Shown here piece after piece: positions 34,363 to 45,880 of a DNA stretch of 64,000 bases. The notes beneath the pieces were generated by a model. The model saw only the letters and a program-made list of their open reading frames with translations. It searched no databases and had not been told where the DNA came from. The stretch comes from Odiellus spinosus (lineage: Eukaryota > Arthropoda > Arachnida > Opiliones > Phalangiidae). A program made the position numbers and the translations under genes. The stretch is from assembly GCA_963920705.1 (NCBI GenBank), contig OY987237.1, forward strand, positions 8,028,601 through 8,092,600. The letters run 5' to 3'. Position 1 is the first letter of the stretch. Every line of letters begins with the position of its first letter.

Positions 34363-35503
34363 GATTAAAGTTTATGACAAAGGTTTTATGAAGTTCTTAA
34401 GGTGAAAATTACAATACTGTACACGTAAATCTTTTCAGCACTCTTCTAATTCGGATTTTGTTTAAGTTTCCTAAGTTAAAAAAAAAAACTCATTTGGTTT
34501 CTTTCAGATTTACCTATTCATTCTTGCCTAGAATTTATATAATAAATTTCATAGACTCAGGGTTTAATAAAATCTCTCGAAAAGTAATTAAATAAACTCT
34601 TATAGTCTAGCTTAGTAAGCGATGAAAGCGAGCAATGATTCGAATATAGGAAGACGAAGGGTCGTTCGAAGCTGTGCAAGGCTAATGGAGGTCTTTTATA
34701 TATTTCGGATAGCGGCTCGGGCTCGACGGATTAATTAAAAACCTTCCACCATCATCCTAACGTCGATAAAAAAGCTTCAGCTCAATCGTTCTTCTTTTAC
34801 TCCTTTTCCATATACGCTGTATATATTAGGTTTCTACTTTAGAATGAATCTAATTCTCATAGTAAAATCTGATTTTTAACGGAAATGTATGTATATTTCA
34901 ATGATTTAACTATAAATATTGAGTCTCACAGCGCTTAAAGGTACACTCTTCCCGTGTCCTACTTGAACAAATGTCACGGATCTCGTGAAACTCTTCAAAA
35001 GGATCGAGTTGGCGTATTGAAAATAGGGGGTTATTGTCGTCCCATCTAGGCAGAAGGGGAATTTGTAGGGGCAGACACTTGATAACTCCATCACAGGCGT
35101 ATAAAAGTTTTAAATTCTTTGCTCTATATCAATGCTGAACTCGGAGGTCATTAGAGTTTGAAATCAAAGCTGAACTCACTTGTACTCGGGTGTACAACGA
35201 ATTTATTTCCGTCGGCTGTTACTATCTCCTTAAGAATTTTAATACTCAAAACTGCAATCAAAATACTTTTGCTCTTGATTGGAAAGTTTTATTCTTTGAC
35301 TGTTTACGACTTTCGTTCTTTATGCGAAATCAAATTATACGTCTTATTAATTAAAGTGATACTATCATCATTTTTGGGGATACTCTATCTATATATTTTT
35401 GTCTTTTACATATTATTAGAAAGCTATAGCCTGTAGGCGCGGTTAATAAAGTAGCAGACACCGTTTTACGATAAAGTAAGCGATGATGATACCAGAAGCA
35501 AAA
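34363..35503. other. Spacer, no gene
   Basis: A hydrophobic 92-codon frame at 35158-35436 has no recognisable family features, and frames of that length are expected by chance here. Nothing else was seen. Confidence 0.35.
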
Positions 35504-35668
35504 TAGAGGTCGGGATTTGGATAATTTCTGTTTGTTTTATCTTTATTCATATTTTGAAATTATCCACGTGAAGTCTATGATAAATGCAATGAAATCGCGA
35601 ATAATTAACCGATTATTTTTTATGATTAACTGATTAACCAAATATTTGTGGATAATCCCCGACCTCTA
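35504..35668. mobile_element. hAT-type MITE, copy 2 (8-bp TSD)
   Basis: It starts TAGAGGTCGGGATTTGGATA and ends ATAATCCCCGACCTCTA. Exact 8-bp duplications AAGCAAAA lie at 35496-35503 and 35669-35676. It is the same family as 34184, with a shortened right half. Confidence 0.85.
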
Positions 35669-36653
35669 AAGCAAAAGCTTTCTATCAAGATTACAAGGGG
35701 CTTAAATTCGTTCTGGCAATGCTAAAAGGTTCTTTAGTGTAATTCCGTGACAGAGCCCGTGAAAATCAACATTTAGCTCTGTAATACTCACGCAACCATA
35801 TATAGTAATGTCGTTTCAAAAATTTCGAAGATACCCATTATAATTTAAATTTTTACTGATGTGGGAATATTTTACATATCAGAAAATTATATTCAAAATC
35901 AGTTTGGTTTTGCGTGAAAAATTGGTGATAGAATCACTTGATCAAATTTTATGACCAGTACCGTGGTCGTACGAATATTTTTGTCCAATTGAATAGTAAA
36001 TAATGATGCAATTAAAACCACTTAATTTTTTTTTCTTTTAATTCTCTGTTTAAGAGAGTTTTCTAATATTGAGATCCTTTTTTCGCGTTGTCTTTCATCA
36101 CCTATTCTTTTCCAACTTAATTCCTCGAACATTTATTTCTCCAATGTTCAAATAAGATAAGACCAGGGGTATTAAAGGCTATAGAATGGTTGGTACATAG
36201 GGCTGTGAAATTAATTTGTAGGCACGTTTTCATCTAGGCTGTATTTAAGCGAGACGTTTTCTAGTACACTATTACCAGATAAAAGGGAGCGAACGATCCT
36301 AGTCTTATGAAGGGGGACCAGCGGGAAAAGCTGGAGAAACTATTTGGAAGACATTCTTTCTGGCGTTTCTCTGTCGTCAACGTCGTCAAGTGAAAAAAGA
36401 ATGGAGGAAAGCGCGGGAGATGCACCAACTTTACTTGAATAGCTGGATTTTGTGGAAAAAGAAAAAGATGATCGAAATTTCCGACCTCATTTCCATGATT
36501 GCAATATCACCCTGGCAAAAAAACGTATTTGAGAATTTTTCCACAATTTTTAGACACGTTTTTGGTGTTTTAATTAATCTCTAAAGTTTGGTAAAATTTA
36601 AATTATGGTAGATATAAATTCGGGCCAATCATATCATTTCGGACTTCAACGGC
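35669..36653. other. Spacer, no gene
   Basis: This is AT-rich sequence without recognisable features. Confidence 0.35.
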
Positions 36654-36756
36654 GCTTGTAATGTCCTAACATTAAAAGAATAGGCCAGCGTTTGATGTCC
36701 AAGGTCTTAGGCGTCAAGCGTCGGCCTATTCTTTTTATGTTAAGGACATTACAAGC
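36654..36756. ncRNA. Near-complete long hairpin, possible small-RNA precursor or tiny MITE
   Basis: The left arm 36654-36686 (GCTTGTAATGTCC, then AAAAGAATAGGCC) pairs with 36723-36756 with only about two irregularities. Pairing continues inward (CGTTTGATGTCC against GGCGTCAAGCG with G-U pairs) to a terminal loop of about nine bases (AAGGTCTTA). A looser extension reaches outward past CTTCAACG. The result is one stem of about 50 bp. It could be a miRNA-like precursor, a source of siRNA or a fold-back transposon. No second copy was seen in the window, which is the argument against a transposon. Confidence 0.45.
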
Positions 36757-39183
36757 ACTGTTAAAGTGTAGAAATTGCTTGAAAATTACGTTACTAGGCA
36801 TGGTGATTCCGAAAATAGATAAATTCAAAATCTGTTCCATTTTTAGCTCCAAGTTTCCCTTGAGTAAATCCTTCATCGTTCCAATTAAAGTTGTACAATC
36901 ATAATATATGATCTAATTAACAATTTGCTTCTAAATCCTACAGAGTAAACTCTCTCACTTTCGAGGAGAATCGCGCTTGGGCCAGCGCGAGATGTTAAAA
37001 CCACGTAACCAAACTTAATCCTTAATACTTATCCCAAAATAGTTCAATAAACGTGTAGTAACCAATAGAGGAATATTTAAAGTGGTCATTAGATGAGATT
37101 AAAATCTCCAGCAGCCTTATAGGAAACGTATACGAGTAAATCACTTAAGATTTTACAAGTACTAACCGATGTTCCCTTAAAATACGTATACAGAGATGAG
37201 CTACGAAACTCTAGGGTTTTAATTCACATACATAAAGGATCTCGGATCTCGACAGCTGAAACGCAAATCGTGTCGTGTCGCTGCGCTCATGGAGAGTATA
37301 TTGATATGTAAGGAGCAACACGCGTACTCCAAAGTGGAAAATTTGATTTATAAACGTGGCTATACCATTTGTATTACACTTCGAGATATATCAGTTTGTT
37401 TATAAGACTATTTTTAGGTATATGTTGCTGAACGCACGATAATGATGACGGTAAAAACTTCATATACCGAAAAAAATATATACAGTATTTGACTTGGATT
37501 TCATTTGAATAAATCACATCCAATCTTACGTTAATAATGTCATCATTATATTACTAAGATTTAATTAGATTGCCTTCTTTATAGAATTACGCTCCCTTTC
37601 CAAGAACATCTAATTATAAGCGGGCATGACCCGAAATCCCACCAATTTTGGAATCTTTTTTAAGTAATCGGAGTATATATATTCCGACGAATAACTTGGT
37701 TCCGAACTTTTTTTACCCTTCGTTAAAACCGTGGCTAAAGGCCAGTAATAGAATTCTGGAGAGGAGGAGTCAAAGCCAAGGCTTAATCTTGAGAAAGAGT
37801 TGAAAAAAAAAAAAAAAAATAAAAGAAAGAAATATAAGGGATCCCCTTATAAAAGACCTAAGAATTAGGAGAGAGAGAGAGAGAAGATCGAAAGGAATAG
37901 ATCCGAAGCCCTCCCACAATTTCTTTTGTAAAAAACTTCCTCATTCTTTTGTGACGCAGGAACTAAGGCCGCCAGCGTCATAGTGAGAATCAGTCCCAGA
38001 TGTAAGCGCCAACAAAAGTACGTTTCCTCAAAGGATAGGTTTCAAGCAAAGGGTAATATTATTTTGTGATTAATTGTCTTTAAAGTATATTGTAATATAA
38101 ACTGCAGCTCGACCATTTTTGTAATTTCAAATATATTTATATTACCTAGGATTATTTTTTTAATATAAATGTTGAAAATAACCTTACTTTAATTATATTC
38201 TTTAAATATTTGTTTCAAATGAAATTTAGATTCTTGTTGCGTGCTCAATGACTTAGTCTCATGCCATACTGAGTCTTTGATCAGTAAGCGATCTAGAGTA
38301 AGTCACGTATAGTCGATTGACCAATCATATTAGCATACTAGTGACGTACAATTTTAATATAATATCCAGAAAATGGTGCCTAAAAACTCCCTATTGGTCA
38401 TTTTTCCCCATCTAGCTCTAGCTCGAAGCTGTCGTTAAGTGTGGACATTGTACAGCCAATTTTGGTACGTTAAAACGATTATACTTATTTGAATAAAAGT
38501 TTTTTTTTCTTCAGGATAATCAAATACTACTTGTTTTCAAAACTGCAATTTTCCTTCAACTAAATTGTTGTTTTTCGCTTACAACGGGTGCAACAAAAGC
38601 TCAAAATTGAGAATTTAAATGAGAAATATCCTTTAGAAGCCCAAGAGGTTGCAGAAAGAGTTTAACTTTGTTCGTGTTGCTAACCTAAACCGACTCTTAA
38701 GTATTCGATTTCTCCATTGCTTTTATTCAAAGAAAACTTCGATCCCTTCTATAACCCCGATCAATCGTTAGTTTTTTTTTACCCATTATAATTCATACAA
38801 CGAAAAGAAAGGCGGGAAAATGAGGTTACTGGGCTATAGAAGGAGATTAGGTTAACTACCTTTCGTAACTTAGATTCCTATTAGTTTTAATTTGGTAGAT
38901 ATTTAAAGTATGGGTCGATTAGCATTTTAATTTGCTATTCTTCTCTCGTCATTGACACATTTTTTAACAAGGTGGGATTTTTTATATTGTAGTCACCATG
39001 CGGGTTAAAGAAATGTTAAAATTCAAATAAGCCAAAGACAAAAAAGAATAGAGTGCTTATAATAAAAAAATATCTAAAATAAGGATACGGCCAAACTATA
39101 AAAAATACTATATTGATTAAGTTTACAATAGATGCGAAACCTTAGGCGGATTGATACACCTATATATAAAACCTATGTGAATT
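36757..39183. other. Spacer, no gene
   Basis: It includes a motif A copy at 36981-37010 (GAGATGTTAAAACCACGTAA), a GA-dinucleotide run near 37869-37884, an A run near 37804, and the shorter motif A match at 39141-39160 (TTAGGCGGATTGATACACC). No gene was recognised. Confidence 0.35.
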
Positions 39184-39362
39184 TTTGGCTACTCTGGGTG
39201 GGTGTAAGTATTGAATTCGATGCTTCGCCGCCGTTGGAAATGACGAAAAACAAGTAGTCGAGTATGAAAAGTCCAAAAATTAAAAGCCGAAAAGTCACAT
39301 TATATTCGGACTCTTTTCAAATGTCAGGGGTGTAGCTATCTATGGGCTTATCCATCTTGTTT
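39184..39362 (+). repeat. Composite dispersed repeat B-D, copy 1
   Basis: Part B (39184-39270) carries GCCGTTGGAAATGACG and AAAAACAAGTAGTCGAGTAT. Part D (39316-39362) carries GGGGTGTAGCTATCTATGGG and CATCTTGTT. The same two parts occur in the same order at 49301-49658, and D alone at 26121. It is probably an old retroposon or transposon of which two segments survive. Confidence 0.5.
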
Positions 39363-40509
39363 CAAAGGGCTTAGGAAGGGATAAACTTATACCTAAGAAT
39401 CGCTTAAAAAGAAGATTTATATGTATATGTATAGTTCTTGGTACTGTTATCGTAAGATGTGCTACACATCTAAAATTCTAAATAGATATTAAACTGAATC
39501 GAAAATAATGTTAATCGCGAGAAATATCTTTAGATTTAAAAAAATGCACGCATTTCCTATGAGCGCCTGTAAAAATGTTTCAGTCTTAGCACATCAATGT
39601 TCAAGGAAAAGCTCCTTAACAGGGTCAAGCTTTTGAATTTAACATAAATTATGGTTTGGCTTAATTTCTTTCACTGTTACTAAAATGATCGATTAGACGC
39701 ACGATATTTCACTAATTATTTAATTTTAGCATTAAAATTTAATTCACAAAACAGCCCTTCTCAGACGAGTCGTCTGAGGTTTTAGGTTCCTTTAAATTCC
39801 CTTAATTTCTAATATTAAAATTGATTCAATTATAGTAAGAGTCGAAAAGATTCATTTTCGGTCACTTCTAAGAATGAAAAAGATATTTTAAATCACCCTA
39901 AAAATAGTTCGAAACCTAAAAATGAAATGAAATTGTGTCAATAAGCCTTTTCAACTCGTATATATATGAGTGTTCTATGTTATATAAATTCCGGTGTTAC
40001 GCAAGAACGCCCCTTTTCCAGCGTTACGTAAACAAGCTAGGTTGACGAGCGAATTGAACGCCATCTCTTATAGATTTCGAACATAAATCCTCTTTATACC
40101 AGCGGCGTCTGAAACTTTGGAAAAAAGAAAAAATTGGGGAGGAGATCCGAGTGAAAACAAGAATACTGACTTATTATCTGTCGTCAAAAGATAGTACCCT
40201 GCCGCTACCAGACCATAGCGTATGCCAACCCCCTTCTTTATATATTCCAAGCTTATATAAATTCCATATTCTATAAAATAGGGAAAGGCGAGAGGATATT
40301 TTATAAGCCAGACGACTTCTGTTTAGAATTTCACGGTATTAGGACTTTCCGAGTAAAGCTTCCCCAAAACCTATAGCTATATTTTACCATCTTCAAGGTA
40401 TTTTGAAATTTTTCTATGTAGAAGGGGATATTGAAATAATATACAGAGAGTATTTGAAAGAAGTACGTTGTCTGAGTGTTTGTTTCCAACTCCAGTTTTT
40501 AACCCTTAA
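39363..40509. other. Spacer, no gene
   Basis: This is AT-rich and featureless. A TATATATA run lies near 39960. Confidence 0.35.
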
Positions 40510-40825
40510 CAAGAATCCATTCAGGTTCCATAAGAATATGGGAGTATAGCTTTAGCCTCTGGTACCATCCTCCCAAACTTTGTAACAAAAGTTCGTCCGC
40601 AATTTTCGCAAAATTTGTACGCTTAGATCTTTTTTCGGTCGGCTCCATTTTTATTACCCAAAATATTATGTCAAGGTCGTTAGTGGCGCGGGTTAATAAT
40701 AGATGTCAGGAGCGATTTACTTGAAAAATCGATTCGAAGCGGACGAACTTTTGCTACAAAGTTTGGGAGGATGGTTATTGAATCGCGGCCCTCCCATATT
40801 CTTATGGAACCTGAATGAATTCTTG
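40510..40825 (-). mobile_element. MITE family 2, copy 2 (7-bp TSD)
   Basis: It runs from CAAGAATCCATTCAGGTTCC to the complement with one mismatch (CCTGAATGAATTCTTG). It is 316 bp, with exact 7-bp duplications CCCTTAA at 40503-40509 and 40826-40832. It is inverted relative to the copy at 5357 and keeps both copies of ATATGGGAG near the ends. Confidence 0.85.
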
Positions 40826-40832
40826 CCCTTAA

Positions 40833-42630
40833 TACAGCTGTTAAAGGGATACTAGATTCTGAAAACAAGTTATTTTTAGTCGATTAAGACTGTCAAAATA
40901 CGAGTATTAAAACTCATCAAAGCTGTAATTATTCTCCGCTAATTTCTAGTTAAGCCTAATTATTGAAGTCATCACGAGTGTTATATTTTACTCCCTTATC
41001 TTTCACTTTCTTGAAGATTCTTACGTAAGACATCAGATCAGTTAAAGATAATTTTTCATGAAACACAAAAACCTTACTACCACCACTATTAAAAATGAAT
41101 ACGCCACTAATTAACAAGCGCCAAAAATACAAAGAGTAATAGAAGGGGTGGCAAATATTTGAATTTTCGCGTGGTATACGAGAACAATGGAGTAATATCC
41201 ATGTTTTATTGTAATATTGCAACAGCATGAGTATATATATATATATAGCAAGAAACCCCGCCTATATTATAAAACTACTTCGATTTATATTTGACGCTTG
41301 GGGACGACAAGAACCTTTTAGTGGATAGCAACGCGAGGCAGTTCTTCTCCACTTCGAGTTACGCAATAAGGGGAAGGGATCCAATACCCCAGTGCAACTT
41401 AATAAACTGAAAATCCCTCGTCCGTGTGCCTCGATACGAATCAGCGCCTTCTTGCGGGAGAAACGATGCAGCGATTTCCCTCATTGCACCCTTTATACAT
41501 TATCAATGCAGATTTACCCTTACGTCTGATATATATATATATATATCGTCAGACGATATATACGAAATATACATGAATTCTCCTTTTCCAGTGAAGGAAT
41601 GTGACATGATAAAGGTGCCTTCAAAGAGATAGAAAACCAAATTTAGGGATTTAATGTGACGTAATCGTTTCTAATGCGCATGGATTATATTTTAAGTTTT
41701 TTCAAAATGTTAAAAACTAAGTATTAACGATAAGTTTAAAAAGGAAAGTGGAACTTTCGAGATTAAGTACTCCCAAGAAAGAGACCGTGTATACGTGAAT
41801 GCAATCATATGACGCTTAAGATTGCGCGAAAATCAATCAAAGCTATACAATTTTAAATATAGATTAATAGCTAAATGGTGGCATTTGGTTTTGGAGTTTC
41901 CACCATTTCTCGTGAAGGTACCTTTACACTCCACAGGAGTCTAGTCGGAACCAGTGTATATATTTCTAGAGTGAATAAATGTGATATATTCCAAGATAGG
42001 GTATACATTTAGAAATGTTCGGCGCGCCAGAGAGCGAAAAGGGGCATATGCTTAGCGTTATACCATACCGACTGGGAATATGGGGCAGATACCAGGCGGT
42101 GAATATTTGTCATTGGGTTTCTGCAGTTTCTACCCAGTTCCCCGCGTTTCAAGGTGCTTTAGGGTGAGGGTATAAGAACGTATAAGAACGAATTAAATGA
42201 TCTTAGGGGAATGAGAGGTTTACGTGATAAGTTGCTGTATGAAAAATCATACCTCGAGCCTTCCAGTCATTAAGTCTCGTATCATGAACAGACAATATAT
42301 AAAAGACAGAACCAGTTTTGAGTTTTCAGCATCTACAAAGCTTCTTACTTATCTTGAAAGATTTGGTTTCTTGAAGGAAAAGTCTTATGAAATATCAAGT
42401 TTTGACCAATTAAGATTTAGATCAATAAGTAATACAATATTTGCAATGCACAAATAAAATTTTAGAAGCATTTTAAAAGAGATCGGTCCAAAATTATTAA
42501 ATTTCACAAGAGCGCGCGAACATCCGCTTTGAAATGTGAAATTCAAAGAATTCCCAGATATTCCCTTGTTTTTTAGGCAAAGTTGAAATTCCCTGATATT
42601 TCCAAGTATTCTAAGTTTGTATAGATGCAC
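40833..42630. other. Spacer, no gene
   Basis: TA runs lie at 41231-41246 and 41530-41546, the latter inside a hairpin (TCTGATATATA against the complementary TATATCGTCAGA). The 5' part of repeat C recurs at 41762-41830. A 20-base stretch, AGCGCGCGAACATCCGCTTT, at about 42512-42531 recurs inverted at 47095-47114. No gene was recognised. Confidence 0.35.
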
Positions 42631-42940
42631 CATAGAGGGTAGATAGGGGAGGAGTGGAAACCGACAGCTTTGGCTCTGCATTTTGAGAGTTCTCGGATTT
42701 TGCCTTTCCAATTTTCCTCTCAACATCCTGTGTTTTACTATTGGCTGATTTTGAAACCGTTACAACCAATTACAGCGCAGAAAAAATATCGTCTGCTTCA
42801 CTGCTTGCATAGAGGGTAGCTCTCTATGCTGACCGGGTGTTAAAAAACGACGCGCGCATATACCGGATGTTCCGTGGAAAAAATGAAAAACGAGAACTCT
42901 CTAAGAGCCCCTTCCACTCCTCCCCTATCTACCCTCTATG
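42631..42940. mobile_element. MITE family 3 (7-bp TSD)
   Basis: Perfect 29-bp terminal repeats begin CATAGAGGGTAGATAGGGGA, and imperfect pairing continues inward (GAGAGTTCTCG on each arm). The element is 310 bp with exact 7-bp duplications GATGCAC at 42624-42630 and 42941-42947. A central hairpin (CATAGAG against CTCTCTATG near 42809-42829) repeats the terminal sequence. It has the same 5'-CA start and duplication length as families 1 and 2, with an unrelated sequence. Confidence 0.85.
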
Positions 42941-42947
42941 GATGCAC

Positions 42948-45834
42948 AATCCTATTGTCCTGCTTTCCACAGTTCTCCTGTACAAATTTCATTCGCCAAA
43001 TAGTGAACGAAGTGGTAAGATATGGGGTAGTATCGCAAATAATACTATATCTAAATAATTACGACTTAAAATCGAGTCTTTCCAAACCAACATTTACGAG
43101 ACTTTCCCTTGAAGATAAAATGAAAGCGTAGCTTTAAACGTGTTGAAAACTTTAACTGGTCCATATTAGGGGTTTGCGAATAACGTGGGTGACATGGGGG
43201 TAAAGGAATGAAGAGGCAAATAGCGAAGACAGTGAATGATGGTGAGACGAATTCCTTAGGAACACTCGCTCCTTAACTGGGTGCGCTATACAACGTATAA
43301 TAAATAGCGTATATATAGTTTGGCTATGCTGCTTAAAATTGATTTGACAGTTCTCGTGAGCGAGGACTTCATTACCACCATGCGCGGCGCGAGTGGCTAC
43401 CACCTATATACGGAGCTGGACTTATTAGAATTTTTTCCCCATTTAATACGAGGGCCTAGGATGTCTTAATATAAGAATATTCGGCTAAATTTTTGTTTTA
43501 TGGAGATCTCCGGGAAACGAAAATCATTTTCCAGGAGCAAATACAGAAGAGTAATTTAGCTATAAAATCTATAGACGTGTAATTCAAAAAGCCGTTACGA
43601 CCAAGAGGTGTCTTTCGGAATACAAATTCGCTCGTTTCCTTGGCTAGAAGATTTTATTTTTAAGTTTCCCGAGTGAAAACAGCTCGTTCAAATAACAATT
43701 CATTCTACTTTACACTATAAAAAGGTTTTCCTTACTAGATAGATACAGGACCGAAATTTAAGAACTCTTGTTCCCCATAATCTTTTCCCACTATTATACA
43801 ATCATCGATATTTTAATTACGATATCCTTTATCGCGAGGGAAAGCTTTGAACGTGTTTAAAACTAAAAACTGGTTGTTCCTATAGTATCTATATGGATTT
43901 CATCGAATTTGAAGAGGCGACAAACAATAGAAAAATTGACATAGAAGCCTGATGCGGGTAGGAAGCGAGTGGAACGGGACACGAGGGAAAGCTAAAAAAG
44001 GGGTGACAAAGATGGACCAAAGATACGAGAACCCCCTACACAATTTAGTCCAAAATCAATTGACAAACGAGCGAAGACTAACGCGGAGTAATACGCAATG
44101 TTAAAGCTAAAAGCGATAAAAGTTAGTTCGTTGTAAATTAATCGTGAAATAGAAATCTAGCAGCCGATATTTTGTGGGTGGCGGTAAACCAAGGGTTTGT
44201 CCCCGAATAGCTCTTTTCTCGGAAGAGGGGAGTAAATCTTTTGTGGAAAAATGTGAAAATAGGGTTCTAGAGATTCAATTGGGCCCCCGTCTCTCTCTCT
44301 CACTTCCTGATCTTCCTCTCCTTTCTCACGCACTCTTTATTGTCGTCTGGCAAGGATAATAAAGAAGCTCCCACCAAGTTATAGTCAGAGAAGCGTGCTC
44401 TAGTTCAAAGTGTTAGTGACACTATATGTTTCAAAATTACAGAAGTTAAAGAGTGTCATGACACGTAAATAAATTCAAAATAAACGTGATTTTTGATCGA
44501 AAGATAGAGCAGAAAAAATCAATACGGAAATATATACAGTTTCAACTTGAAAAAATGCCTAAACAAATATATTTCAAATCGAAAGCTCGGTGAAATTCTG
44601 CGAGTGGTATCTATTTCAGATAAACCACTCGTAGAATGTAAAATTTAATTGGGATAAAAAGTAGTCGTTAACTATTCCTCTTGAACTAGTTAATAATTAG
44701 TTTTGTTCGTATCATTCAATTAACTTTGGAATTATAAAGAATATTTAAAAATAACTAGATTTCAGACTTGACTCGATCATTTTAAATTAAAGATCTCCGA
44801 TTCTCAATTTCCCAGGGAGCATATATTTGAAAAGCGAGTGAATGTAACCCATTCCTTTTGTCGCTTGTGGATCGCTATCTTCACGTAGCACCCAAAAATA
44901 AGGTCGACCTTTTCACCCCCGTACGCAAACCGCTCCCACACATACGCACGCTTCCTTCTTTAGAAGCCACAAAAGATTTCTTTGGAGGAAAAAGTACCAC
45001 GACCAAGAACGAATTGAAAAGCAACGACTCGAGAAAAAGCAGCTAAGAAATAAAAAAAAAAATGAAAAGATTGGAAGAAAGGGGACAGAAAGCGAGAGCT
45101 TCCGAAAATATCATAAAGATATTTCTCTATTGGTAAAAATCTGATTGAATCCCGTTTACAGAGTGGTACTAGAATACTAGAGACGAGTACCAACAGAGAT
45201 TCTATGTATACACAACCACCAAAAAAGAATCACTCGAGTTTTCAGCGTGAAATACAAGCTTGGATTCTCGATCTTATCTCTATATTACAAGATTTCTTAT
45301 TAAAGTCCACATGATTTGACCTCGAGAGTTTTCTTGGTTTTATAAAAGAGAAGGGACTTATTTATCTACGTCATAGCTCGTGAAGTTTGTTGCCACTAGT
45401 GCAAATTGACGCGTTTTTTGTTACAAGTACGTGCTAAAAATTTCAAGAATGTTTAGAATTCAAGCAACGATTGAATTAGAAGTATCGAGTCAACCAGAGG
45501 CAAGCCTCAACATCGTTTTAATTCAAGATGCGCAGTGGTGCGTGATAAATGTTTTTCATCTCGTTTGATGTCGAAGAGAATCTCCGAAAAAATGAAAGAT
45601 GACGATCAATAGGTTTCCTCTTTTAAAATAAAATTTAATTGATTCTTTATGAATGAATGAATATCTAATGTCTCTAAAAAAGAAAAAAAATGAACCCTTT
45701 TATAGGCAGGGAGGAACAAAGGTTCGCGAGATAAAAACATTTACAAAATTAGCCTAAAAATTTAAGTATATAACAAGTCAAGAAATCAAAAGCAATGGGC
45801 GTAATTGACCAATTAAGGTAATTTTCGTACTCTA
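42948..45834. other. Spacer, no supported gene
   Basis: A motif A copy lies at 44081-44107 (ACGCGGAGTAATACGCAATG then TTAAAG). A 62-codon frame at 44858-45046, beginning with TTG and followed by an A run, looks mildly protein-like but matches no known family. A CT run lies near 44291-44302. Confidence 0.35.
44081..44107 (+). repeat. Dispersed motif A, copy at 44.1 kb
   Basis: The core ACGCGGAGTAATACGCAATG followed by TTAAAGC aligns with GGCGGATTGATAC and ATGTTAAAC of the other copies. Confidence 0.4.
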
Positions 45835-45880
45835 GGTCGAACCAGGACCCTCTTACTACGAGGCAATACACCACTATTAT
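45835..45880 (-). repeat. tRNA-like SINE fragment
   Basis: On the minus strand TAGTGGTGTATTG (A-box-like) is followed by CCTCGTAGTAAGAGG, which folds as a 4-bp stem with a 7-base loop, and then by GGTCCTGGTTCGACC (B-box-like). The T-arm stem is mostly unpaired and no acceptor stem is seen, so this is not a working tRNA gene. The order and wording match the tRNA-derived heads of many animal SINEs. No tail was identified. Confidence 0.45.

Noticed and set aside
35158-35436. Hydrophobic 92-codon frame as a membrane protein
   Set aside because: Frames of this length are expected by chance in this much AT-rich DNA, and no family motif is visible.
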